A stretch of DNA of 64,000 nt. Source: Bifidobacterium asteroides DSM 20089 (lineage in GTDB: Bacteria; Actinomycetota; Actinomycetes; Actinomycetales; Bifidobacteriaceae). Below are positions 17,961-25,425 of this stretch, one piece after another (the first letter of the stretch is position 1; every line of letters starts with the position of its first letter). The notes under the pieces were generated by a model that saw only the letters and a program-made list of their open reading frames with translations, did no database searches and had not been told where the DNA came from. The position numbers were made by a program, and so were the translations under genes. The stretch is from assembly GCF_002715865.1 (NCBI RefSeq), contig NZ_CP017696.1, positions 434,001 to 498,000 of the forward strand, in the 5' to 3' direction.

Positions 17961-18929
17961 ATGCATCTAGGCATCGCCATTGTGATCGCCGTGCTGGTTC
18001 TGGCGCTGATCATCTTCCTCCTGGGGATCTTCGTTGTGCCCCAGCAGCAGGCGGACGTCATTGAGCGCTTCGGCAAGTACCATCGGGTGGTGCTGGCGGG
18101 CATCCACGCCAAGATCCCCCTGGTGGATCGGATCGCCGCCAAGACCAACCTGCGGGTCAACCAGTTGAACGTCAAGCTGGAGACCAAAACCAAGGACAAC
18201 GTCTTCGTCACTGTGGAGGTCTCCGCACAGTTCCGTGTGGAGGCGGCCAACGTGTCTACGGCATACTACGAGCTGGTCGACCCGGCGGGCCAACTGCGCT
18301 CCTACATGGAGGATGCCCTCAGGTCGGCCATTCCCGCCCTGAGCCTGGATGACGCCTTCGCCCGCAAGGACGACATCGCCTCAGACGTGCAGAAGACTGT
18401 TGGGAAGGAGATGCAGCGCTTTGGGTTCTCGGTCATCAAGACCCTGGTCACCGCCATCGACCCCTCCACCCAGGTCAAGCAGGCCATGGACTCCATCAAC
18501 GCGGCCCAGCGCGAGAAGGAGGCCACCAAGGAGCGTGCCGAGGCCCGTCGGATCGAGATCGAGACCCAGGCCAGGGCCGATGCCGAGAAAACCAGGATGC
18601 AGGGCGAGGGCCAGGCCAACTACCGGCGTGAGATCGCCAACGGCATTGTGGACCAGATCAACAGCCTGCGGGCAGTGGGCATGGATATCGACGCCGTCAA
18701 CAATGTGGTGCTCTTCAACCAGTATCTGGATGTGATGCGCTCGCTGGCCGAATCCGGCAATGCCAAGACCCTGGTCCTGCCAGCGTCAACCCCCGGCGGA
18801 TACAACGAGCTCTTCAATCAGATGACCGCAGCGCTGATGACCGCCCAGAGCACCCAGGGCAGCGCGGATCCCCGCCACGGCCGCAGGAGTGCGGGCACAG
18901 AGGGCGGGACCGGTACGCCGGTTCTGTAA
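17961..18929 (+). CDS. SPFH/Band 7 (stomatin-like) membrane protein
   Basis: A 322-residue protein with one N-terminal membrane helix (residues 3-27), then an SPFH domain (VVPQQQADVIERFGKYHRV to about residue 180). An Ala/Glu/Arg-rich coiled coil follows (about 180-230, EREKEATKERAEARRIEIE). The tail is Gly/Arg-rich. It matches QmcA/HflC-like scaffolds that form membrane microdomain rings. AAGGAG 8 nt upstream supports ATG 17961. No NfeD partner is adjacent in the window. Confidence 0.85.
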   Translation: MHLGIAIVIAVLVLALIIFLLGIFVVPQQQADVIERFGKYHRVVLAGIHAKIPLVDRIAAKTNLRVNQLNVKLETKTKDNVFVTVEVSAQFRVEAANVSTAYYELVDPAGQLRSYMEDALRSAIPALSLDDAFARKDDIASDVQKTVGKEMQRFGFSVIKTLVTAIDPSTQVKQAMDSINAAQREKEATKERAEARRIEIETQARADAEKTRMQGEGQANYRREIANGIVDQINSLRAVGMDIDAVNNVVLFNQYLDVMRSLAESGNAKTLVLPASTPGGYNELFNQMTAALMTAQSTQGSADPRHGRRSAGTEGGTGTPVL

Positions 18930-18980
18930 GATCCAGTGAAAAGGAACAACTCCCCGCAAGGCAGAACCGGGGGGGGGTGT

Positions 18981-19832
18981 TCAGCTTTCCAGGAAGTCGG
19001 CTATGGCCTCGGCGGCCCGATAACCTTTGTCGTACATGGCGTTGAGTCCCTTGAGCGACTTGCTCAGGGTGGTCAGTCCGCACAGGCTGTCCGGGGCCAG
19101 GATGAGGACCCGACCCTCCTTTTCAGCCTGTTTGGCCAGGGCCACCTCGTCGTTGTAGGTGCGGTAGCGCTCCATCAGGCGCTCGCCGGCCGCCGGATAG
19201 GTTCTGGCCAGGATTCGGGCGGGCAGGACATCCTTCTTCTGCTCTCGCAGAATATCCCTCTGGCGGGTCAGTACCAGGACAATGCGTTCATAGCCCTCAT
19301 CCATGGCTTTGCGGACCGGGACAGGGTCGGCGATGCCGCCGTCCAGATAGGGCACGCCATTGATCATATAGGGCTTATTGGCCACAGGCACTGTGGATGA
19401 GGCCTTGAGGATGTCATAGTTGTCCTGGGCAAGGTCTGACTTGTCAAAGTAGACGGTGGATCCATCGGTGGCCTTGCAGGCCACTACGGTGAACAGGGCC
19501 GGGTTGGCCTTCAGCGCCTGGTAATCCAGCGGGCATTCCCCGTCATGGGCCGACAGTTTGCCGTAGACGTAGTCCAGGTCGACGAAGGTGTGCTTGGTCA
19601 GGAAGTTGCTCACGCTCGCGTACTCCTTGCGGGAGGAGTATACGGTGTAGAAGCGGTAGCAGCGTCTGAGCTGTCCCGACAGGAACGAAGCCAGATTGGC
19701 GCTGCCGGCCGAGACCCCGTAGCAGTGATCGAAAGTGATGCCCTGCTCCATGCAGCGGTCGAAGACTCCGGCGCCGAAGATGGACCGGTAGCCGCCGCCT
19801 ACGTCAATGACGGCTGTTCCTTTGCGTGCCAT
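18981..19832 (-). CDS. Patatin-like phospholipase
   Basis: A 283-residue cytoplasmic patatin-family hydrolase. The oxyanion loop GGGYRSIFGAGVFD, the nucleophile elbow GVSAGS (Ser in GxSxG) and the catalytic Asp in YLDGGIADPVPV form the Ser-Asp dyad. It is of the YjjU/RssA-like bacterial type that cleaves acyl esters; the true lipid substrate is unknown. ATG 19832 is chosen because it begins the patatin fold and has GAGG about 6-7 nt upstream. The reading frame extends back into murI but that extension is Pro/Arg-rich antisense-like sequence. It follows murI by 67 nt on the same strand. Confidence 0.85.
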   Translation of the reverse strand: MARKGTAVIDVGGGYRSIFGAGVFDRCMEQGITFDHCYGVSAGSANLASFLSGQLRRCYRFYTVYSSRKEYASVSNFLTKHTFVDLDYVYGKLSAHDGECPLDYQALKANPALFTVVACKATDGSTVYFDKSDLAQDNYDILKASSTVPVANKPYMINGVPYLDGGIADPVPVRKAMDEGYERIVLVLTRQRDILREQKKDVLPARILARTYPAAGERLMERYRTYNDEVALAKQAEKEGRVLILAPDSLCGLTTLSKSLKGLNAMYDKGYRAAEAIADFLES

Positions 19833-19899
19833 GAGCACCTCGATTCCAGACAGATTCCGCACTTGATGACACCTTATGCGCGGACGTTGGACAAGCCGT

Positions 19900-20685
19900 T
19901 CAGGTGCGGCAGGAGGCCAGCAGCCGCTTGGACAGATCCAGCATGGCCGGCGAGGAATCGGAGTTGGCGATCTGTACCCTGCCCGGGCCGGGGCCCTGGT
20001 CGAGGGCATCGGCTTGGACCAGCAGATCCTTGAGATGGCGGGCCGTCCCAGGGTTGCCATCGATCAGCGCAAGCTCCGGCGGGCAGATACGGGCGATGGA
20101 TTGACGGAAGAAGACGAAGTGGGTGCAGCCCAGGACCAGGGCATCCAGGGTCTGCAGATCATAGGGGTCCAGGTAACGGTGCAGGGTGGCATCGACCAGT
20201 GCCTGGTCGTTCAGTCTGTCGGACTCCACAATGGTCACCAGGTCCGGGCAGGGCTGGGTGAGGATGGTGTGCCTGCCGGAGAACCGAGCCATCAGACGCG
20301 AGAACTTGGCCTCCTTCAAGGTCAGCGGGGTGGCGGTGACCAAAACCCGCTGGGGTTGGCCCCCGCCTCGTGTACAAGCCAGTTTCAGGGCCGGCTCCAT
20401 GCCGATGACCGGGACCGGGTAACGTCGGCGCATCTCATCCACGCAGACGCTGGTGGCGGTGTTGCAGGCGATGACCATGGCCTTGACGCCCTGGTCCATG
20501 AACCGGTCGCCGATGACCTGGCAGCGCTGGGCGATCTGTTCCGGCTCCTTGGTGCCGTAGGGGGCATAGGCGGAATCGCCGAAGTAGAGCAGATTTTCTT
20601 GGGGCAGCAGGTTCTGAATGGCCGCGGTGACGCTCAGACCGCCCAGCCCGGAGTCGAAGATCCCGATCGGTGCATCTGATGCCAT
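19900..20685 (-). CDS. murI: Glutamate racemase
   Basis: A 261-residue cofactor-independent racemase supplying D-glutamate for peptidoglycan. FDSGLGGLSV at the N-terminus, GDSAYAPYG, the first catalytic Cys in ACNTAT and the second in LGCTHF are all present. Length matches the family. It is divergent from dapF (67-bp gap), so two cell-wall/lysine amino-acid isomerases sit back to back. Confidence 0.95.
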   Translation of the reverse strand: MASDAPIGIFDSGLGGLSVTAAIQNLLPQENLLYFGDSAYAPYGTKEPEQIAQRCQVIGDRFMDQGVKAMVIACNTATSVCVDEMRRRYPVPVIGMEPALKLACTRGGGQPQRVLVTATPLTLKEAKFSRLMARFSGRHTILTQPCPDLVTIVESDRLNDQALVDATLHRYLDPYDLQTLDALVLGCTHFVFFRQSIARICPPELALIDGNPGTARHLKDLLVQADALDQGPGPGRVQIANSDSSPAMLDLSKRLLASCRT

Positions 20686-20752
20686 GTGATCCGCCCCTTT
20701 CGCAGCCGAAGAACCAGCCTAGTCTGTCGCCGAAGGGCCGTACGCTACAAGC

Positions 20753-21718
20753 ATGAGTATTCCCCGGACTGTTTACAAAATGCAAGCCACCGGCAACGAT
20801 TTCGTGGTCTACGCCGATCCCCGGGGGGATTTGGAACCTACGGCCGATCAGGTGCGATGGCTGTGCGACCGGCATTTCGGGGTCGGAGCCGACGGGGTGA
20901 TCCGGCTGACCCACCCGGCCGATGTCAGCGACCTGAACCAGGAGCAGGTGGATGCCTGCGACCGCTTCGGCTGTCAGTGGTTCATGGACTACCGCAACGC
21001 GGACGGTTCCTTGGCTCAGATGTGCGGCAACGGGACGCGGGCCGTCACCCTCTTCGCCCAGAAGCAGGGGCTGACGCCGACCATGGAGGGCTCCTCCTTC
21101 CTGCTGGGGACCAGAGCCGGGGTCAAGCGGATCGTCTCGTGCAGTCCGATGAAGTGCGATGGCGATCATGTGTTCAAGGTCAAGGTCGGGGCATGGCGGT
21201 TGGGCCCGGTGGGGCAACAGCTGGTCGACGGCGGTGCTTTAGGCGGCTCGGCTCCCGGCACCATGGTGGATATGGGCAATCCCCATGCAGTCGTTCTGGC
21301 CTCAGCCGCTGCCGAATTGGAGGCTGGGGTGCTGCCCGGAACCGTGACCGACCTGTTAGCCAGAGCTGATCTGCCTGACCTGGCCGATCTGGACCTGTCG
21401 GCTCCCCCGCAGGTCAGGCCCGGGCTGGCTGAGGGGCAGAATGTGGAATTCCTACGTCTGGATGCCTTGGATGCCGACAATGGCAGCGGTCGGGCCACCA
21501 TGAGGGTCTATGAGCGTGGAGTGGGCGAGACCTTGTCCTGCGGGACCGGTCTGTGCGCCAGCGGCGTGCTGCTTCGAGCTTTGACCGGTGTCGATCACTG
21601 GATCATTCAGGTAGGTGGAGGCTGTCTCAAGGTGGACGTGGATTCGCAGGATGCATGGCTGACAGGACCGGCCAGAATGGTGGCCCGTCTGACCCTGGAG
21701 CATGTTCCCGGCTGCTGA
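20753..21718 (+). CDS. dapF: Diaminopimelate epimerase
   Basis: A 321-residue enzyme converting LL- to meso-diaminopimelate for lysine synthesis. Both active-site cysteines are visible: MCGNGTRA (first half) and SCGTGLCASG (second half). It is somewhat longer than the roughly 275-residue E. coli protein because of loops in the first domain. TACGCT at 20741-20746 lies 6 nt before ATG 20753 without a Shine-Dalgarno, which suggests a leaderless mRNA. It meets the VKOR gene tail to tail with no spacer. Confidence 0.95.
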   Translation: MSIPRTVYKMQATGNDFVVYADPRGDLEPTADQVRWLCDRHFGVGADGVIRLTHPADVSDLNQEQVDACDRFGCQWFMDYRNADGSLAQMCGNGTRAVTLFAQKQGLTPTMEGSSFLLGTRAGVKRIVSCSPMKCDGDHVFKVKVGAWRLGPVGQQLVDGGALGGSAPGTMVDMGNPHAVVLASAAAELEAGVLPGTVTDLLARADLPDLADLDLSAPPQVRPGLAEGQNVEFLRLDALDADNGSGRATMRVYERGVGETLSCGTGLCASGVLLRALTGVDHWIIQVGGGCLKVDVDSQDAWLTGPARMVARLTLEHVPGC

Positions 21719-22351
21719 TCAGCCGAAGAGGGCGGATCCTTCCACAGCCAGGACGATGGTTGCCAAGGCTACCAGCCAGATCAGGTCGGCCATCAGGTCG
21801 AAGTGCCGCTGGTAGTACGTCTGCAGCCATCCTGGCCGCTTGTGCGGCAGACCCTGCTGGATGACCGTGGCGTGGCTGAAGGCCATGAATTGCAGGCTGG
21901 TGGCGAAGGTCATGACCAGGCACCAGGGGCAGAGGGCGTGGATGACGAAGAGTGACTGGGTGAACAGCCAGAGTGCATAGGCCAGCGCAGCAAGCGAGGC
22001 CAGCCAGGTTCCCGCTGCCAGCAGCGTGGGCATCTTGATCCTGCACAGGCCCACTACTGCCAGCGTCAGGAAGACGGACTCGGCCATCAGTCCCAGAAAG
22101 GCGTTGGGGACCGGCAGCGTGCCCAAGCGAATCAGCTCGGCCTGGGGGGACTGGGCAACGGCGGAGCAGGAGACCACCGAGTTGATGTCACAGCTGAGCT
22201 GGCCCTGGGGGTGACGTGCCAGCTGGAGCGTTTCCGCTGACAGGACCAGGCTGGCGTAGAGCGTTGCGAGAGAGGCCAGGGCAGCAATCAGATAGCTGTA
22301 GAAGGATCTGGCCTCCTGCTGGAGTGGGGCTGACGATGTCGGTTCGCTCAT
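21719..22351 (-). CDS. Vitamin K epoxide reductase (VKOR) family membrane protein
   Basis: A 210-residue membrane protein with 4-5 helices. The VKOR loop cysteines are present in CDINSVVSCS, and the redox CPWC lies in HALCPWCLVMT. Bacterial VKORs re-oxidise a DsbA-like thiol oxidase using quinone and so drive disulfide formation at the cell surface. No thioredoxin-like partner is adjacent. ATG 22351 has GAGGTG 9 nt upstream. An upstream ATG at 22360 lies immediately after GAGGTG and is less likely. Confidence 0.85.
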   Translation of the reverse strand: MSEPTSSAPLQQEARSFYSYLIAALASLATLYASLVLSAETLQLARHPQGQLSCDINSVVSCSAVAQSPQAELIRLGTLPVPNAFLGLMAESVFLTLAVVGLCRIKMPTLLAAGTWLASLAALAYALWLFTQSLFVIHALCPWCLVMTFATSLQFMAFSHATVIQQGLPHKRPGWLQTYYQRHFDLMADLIWLVALATIVLAVEGSALFG

Positions 22352-22390
22352 GGGGTCCATCACCTCGATGGTCAAGAAGGTTCTCTGAGA

Positions 22391-22406
22391 CGTGAACGCG
22401 TTCACG
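22391..22406. promoter_or_regulatory. 16-bp perfect palindrome in the PHP-gene promoter
   Basis: CGTGAACGCGTTCACG is a perfect palindrome placed directly upstream of a -10-like TAGGAT (22411-22416), which is itself 6 nt before ATG 22423. The position between -35 and -10 is that of a repressor operator. It lies between the divergent VKOR and PHP genes and might serve both. The arm spacing does not fit the actinobacterial LexA box (GAAC-N4-GTTC). Confidence 0.55.
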
Positions 22407-22422
22407 AGTTTAGGATGGAGGC

Positions 22423-23310
22423 ATGACGCATGAGGATACTGCCACGGTTTCCGGCTGGGATCTGCACTGCCACACCGTGTTCTCCGACGGCACCGTGACG
22501 CCCAGGGGGATGGTTGAGCAGGCACAGCAGCTGGGTCTGGAAGGTCTGGCCATCACCGACCATGATACCAATGCGGGCTGGGATCAGGCTCGTCAGGCGG
22601 CCCAGGACCTGGCGATGCCCCTGCTGCCGGGCACCGAAATCACCGCGCAGGATGGTCATGTATCGGTTCACATGCTGGCCTACCTTTACGATCCCGAGGA
22701 TCCGGTCATCGCCGGGCTCTTCGTCAGGACCAGGGAGGCCAGGTTGAGCAGAACCAGGACCATGGTCGAGCGGATCTCCAAGGATTACCCGATCACCTGG
22801 CAGGATGTGCTTGACCAGGTCAAGGAGGGTTCGAAGACCACGGTGGGCCGTCCGCATATCGCCGATGCCCTGGTCAAGGCCGGTGTCTATGCCGACCGGA
22901 GTCAGGCCTTTGCCGGGGTATGTTCATCCAGAAGCACCTACTACCTGCCTACGCCCTCGCCGACCGCCCACCAGGTGCTGGCAGCGGTCAACCATGCAGG
23001 CGGTGTCTTGGTCATTGCACACCCCGGTGCGGTCAGTCGCAACCCCGTTCTGCTCTCCGACCAGCAGATCGCTGCGCTGGCCAGGGAGGGGCTTGGCGGC
23101 CTGGAGGTCTGGCACCGGGACAATCCGCCCGATCAGCGTCGACGGTTGCTGGCTCTGGCCCAACGCTGGGGGTTGCTGGTGACCGGAGGATCGGACTGGC
23201 ACGGCCAAGGCAAACCCAATCGCATGGGGGAGAACAGCACCACTGATGAGGTTGTGGCCCGAATCGTAGACAGGGCCCGGGGGAGCCGCCCGGTGGCCTG
23301 GGCAAGTTAG
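22423..23310 (+). CDS. PHP-domain phosphoesterase (TrpH/RNase AM-like)
   Basis: A 295-residue PHP-superfamily protein. Metal-binding signatures are DLHCHTVFSDGT, AITDHDTNAG, LLPGTEIT, IAHPGAVSR and GGSDWHG. This set matches YciV/TrpH, known in E. coli as a 5'-3' exonuclease acting on RNA and short oligonucleotides; related proteins hydrolyse 3',5'-nucleoside bisphosphates. No fused polymerase is present. ATG 22423 sits 6 nt after TAGGAT; GGAGG ends only 1 nt before it, too close for ordinary Shine-Dalgarno use, so a leaderless start is plausible. Confidence 0.85.
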   Translation: MTHEDTATVSGWDLHCHTVFSDGTVTPRGMVEQAQQLGLEGLAITDHDTNAGWDQARQAAQDLAMPLLPGTEITAQDGHVSVHMLAYLYDPEDPVIAGLFVRTREARLSRTRTMVERISKDYPITWQDVLDQVKEGSKTTVGRPHIADALVKAGVYADRSQAFAGVCSSRSTYYLPTPSPTAHQVLAAVNHAGGVLVIAHPGAVSRNPVLLSDQQIAALAREGLGGLEVWHRDNPPDQRRRLLALAQRWGLLVTGGSDWHGQGKPNRMGENSTTDEVVARIVDRARGSRPVAWAS

Positions 23311-23321
23311 CGGAACGAATC

Positions 23322-23356
23322 GGGGGCGGTCGGACCACAAGGACCCGACCGCCCCC
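23322..23356. terminator. Intrinsic terminator between PHP gene and DUF3107 gene
   Basis: A 12-bp G/C stem, GGGGGCGGTCGG (23322-23333) with its complement (23345-23356), and an 11-nt loop between convergent genes. There is no long T tract. Confidence 0.75.
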
Positions 23357-23373
23357 ATCAGGCGATCACAGCC

Positions 23374-23613
23374 TCAGTCGGAGGCGCCTCCCAGGACTCC
23401 GAAACCAACCGGATGGGTCGTGTCTGAACCAATCACTGCATAGCCCAGGGACTCCTTGGGAACAATGATGTGCCGACCCTTGTCGTCTACCAGATCGATG
23501 GGTCCGCCCTCGTTCAGGGCCTGAGCGATGTGTGCAGCCACCTCGTCCGCCTTGTCGTTGGTGGTGAAGTTAACGGTGCGGGCCACGTTCTTGATGCCGA
23601 ATTCGATATCCAT
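23374..23613 (-). CDS. DUF3107 family small protein
   Basis: A 79-residue protein with the DUF3107 pattern (MDIEFGIKNVARTV, then RHIIVPKESLGYAVIG). The family is found across Actinobacteria, in Mycobacterium near a TetR gene and uvrD2, and its function is unknown. ATG 23613 follows GGAGGT by about 5 nt; the longer frame to 23676 lacks such support. It follows the APH-like gene by 89 nt on the same strand. Confidence 0.85.
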   Translation of the reverse strand: MDIEFGIKNVARTVNFTTNDKADEVAAHIAQALNEGGPIDLVDDKGRHIIVPKESLGYAVIGSDTTHPVGFGVLGGASD

Positions 23614-23702
23614 TGCTACCTCCAAGGTTTTTCTCCGATGCCCAGACCTGCCGGTCCACGGATCTTCCGGTCTCATTATTCGCTGACCTCGGTGATTACG
23701 CT

Positions 23703-25322
23703 CTAAGCGTCTCCCTGATGCTCCTCCTGGGGAGAGCCGGTTTCCGGCGGTGATGCCGATGCCTGTCCGTCTGCAGTGAGCGTGGGGGTCTGCTCAGGCA
23801 GGGGCTTTCTGGGAAGGACGATGGTCTCTGCCTGATCGCTCGCAAGAGCCTGAGCTGACGAGGCATCATGCGGCTGGGAAGCAGCCGAAGGCTGACCGTC
23901 TCCGGACAGGCCTACGGATGACCCGCTTGTTGTAGCCTTCGGATTCGCTTCGCCATTTGCATCCTCGTCGCTGGTGGCTGGGTGGCCGATGCCGCGGAAG
24001 TGATCGCTGAGACCTGATTCCTCCTCCTGGGCAATAGGAGCAACAGCTGGGGGCTTGGACTTGTCATCGCTGTCAAGGTCTGTGGTCCGGTCTTGTCCGA
24101 TGGGCTTATTCACGGCCTCGGAGTGGTCCATGGCGGTCTGGGCCAGAGCCAGGTCAGCCATTTCCACCCTGCTGATGGCGATGGTGGCCGAGCTTTCATC
24201 CAAGGCTTCTGTCGAGGCGGGGTCCGGCTCTGGCGCCTGATTCTCATGTACCTTGGCTGCGGAGGGGTCCTCAGCTTTATCATCGCCCAGCAGAGTGCCC
24301 ACAGTGATGGTGGAGGGTGCGCCAGCGGGTGACGGACTGGGTGTCTGCTGCTGGCGACGGGCGCGCCGGTTCTGCTCGTGGTCGCCCAGCTGCTGGGCCA
24401 GACGTTCCACCTGTGCCTTGAATTGGATGATCCGCTCGTTGTCCGCATGATCCAGGGCGGTGATGAACTCGCCCACCTGCTCCATCTGCAGCCAGAGATT
24501 GGCCCGGAGCATGATCAGGTCGTCCAGCCGGGCCCCCATCATCCTGCCGTAGGCTGCAATGACGGCGTTGCGGCGGGACCCGTCCAGCTTGGCGAAGATC
24601 CAGGCCAGGTCGCGGGCAGGATCATTGACCTGCATGTCCTGCCATCCGTAGACCCCGCTGAGTCCGGAGCCTGAATAGAGTAGATCGCCGTCGGAGAAGC
24701 CTCCGTGCACGGTGCAGGTTTCAAAGGACCAGAGTCCGTCGGTCGCCACGATGGAGGCCCAGGAATCGGTGATTTCCTTTGGCACGTGGCCGTCCATGCG
24801 CAGCCGTTTGATCCATCCGCGCAGTTGGGCCGCAATCTGGGCAGTGGAGAAGGCCGGATAGCCGTGGGTTTTCAGAAAATCAGGGCGTACCCGATGGATG
24901 GCGCCGATGGCGGTGCCTGCGGCGGTGCATTCGTTCAGGGTCAGCAGGTGGAGGGGACGGATTCTGCCCGGGCAGTGGGTCATGACGGCAACAGCTGTGG
25001 TGCCGGTCGGACTGTCGGCCCTCTCGCCGGGCTGATAAGCCAGGATGCGCTCGACCCGGAAGCCCATGGCCGCCATCTCCTTGGCATCGGCCAGGGCCTG
25101 AGCCGCCTTGACCCGAGCGGCCAGACGGCGCTTGCCGGCCTCCGAGCCGGTGGCCCAGACGTCGTAGACGTTGCCGGTCGCGTCCTGGACCACGGCACAG
25201 TCCACGCCCTGTGCACGGTCCAGGCTGCTGAGCTGGTCACAGTCCCGTGCGCCGGTCATGGGCACCTCGGGCATGGCGGCCGACGCCAGGGCGGCCAGGG
25301 TCAGCTTCGTTCGTTCACTCAC
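23703..25322 (-). CDS. Aminoglycoside-phosphotransferase-like kinase with long disordered tail
   Basis: A 539-residue protein in two parts. Residues 1-330 form an APH/choline-kinase-like fold. VHGGFSDGDLLYSG replaces the usual HGDLHPGNLL catalytic loop, with the Asp position altered, and GWQDMQVNDPARDLAW matches the IDWExAxxGDPAxDLA metal loop. Residues 340-539 are low-complexity Ser/Pro/Glu/Ala sequence with no fold. Because the catalytic-loop Asp/His arrangement is unusual, activity is uncertain. In other actinobacteria an APH-like gene also adjoins uvrD2, so the neighbourhood is conserved. GTG 25322 is chosen; a -10-like TATTAT lies about 10 nt upstream. Confidence 0.75.
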   Translation of the reverse strand: MSERTKLTLAALASAAMPEVPMTGARDCDQLSSLDRAQGVDCAVVQDATGNVYDVWATGSEAGKRRLAARVKAAQALADAKEMAAMGFRVERILAYQPGERADSPTGTTAVAVMTHCPGRIRPLHLLTLNECTAAGTAIGAIHRVRPDFLKTHGYPAFSTAQIAAQLRGWIKRLRMDGHVPKEITDSWASIVATDGLWSFETCTVHGGFSDGDLLYSGSGLSGVYGWQDMQVNDPARDLAWIFAKLDGSRRNAVIAAYGRMMGARLDDLIMLRANLWLQMEQVGEFITALDHADNERIIQFKAQVERLAQQLGDHEQNRRARRQQQTPSPSPAGAPSTITVGTLLGDDKAEDPSAAKVHENQAPEPDPASTEALDESSATIAISRVEMADLALAQTAMDHSEAVNKPIGQDRTTDLDSDDKSKPPAVAPIAQEEESGLSDHFRGIGHPATSDEDANGEANPKATTSGSSVGLSGDGQPSAASQPHDASSAQALASDQAETIVLPRKPLPEQTPTLTADGQASASPPETGSPQEEHQGDA

Positions 25323-25425
25323 ATTCCCAAGGATAATACAAGGACTGCTGTGGATCGGGTTGCCCACTTGACCACATGGGCACGCCGCTGTCGGTTCCGG
25401 TACCGCCCTTTGACACAATGGAGTT

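Noticed and set aside
18944-18982. Intrinsic terminator between the SPFH and patatin genes
   Set aside because: GAACA and CCCC can pair with GGGG and TGTTC only with a 3-nt bulge and a long loop; too weak to list as a feature.
19833-20060. N-terminal extension of the patatin gene
   Set aside because: The extension overlaps murI in another frame and is Pro/Arg-rich; the family fold starts at 19832.
22391-22406. LexA (SOS) box
   Set aside because: The GAAC and GTTC halves are separated by 2 nt, not the 4 nt required for an actinobacterial SOS box.
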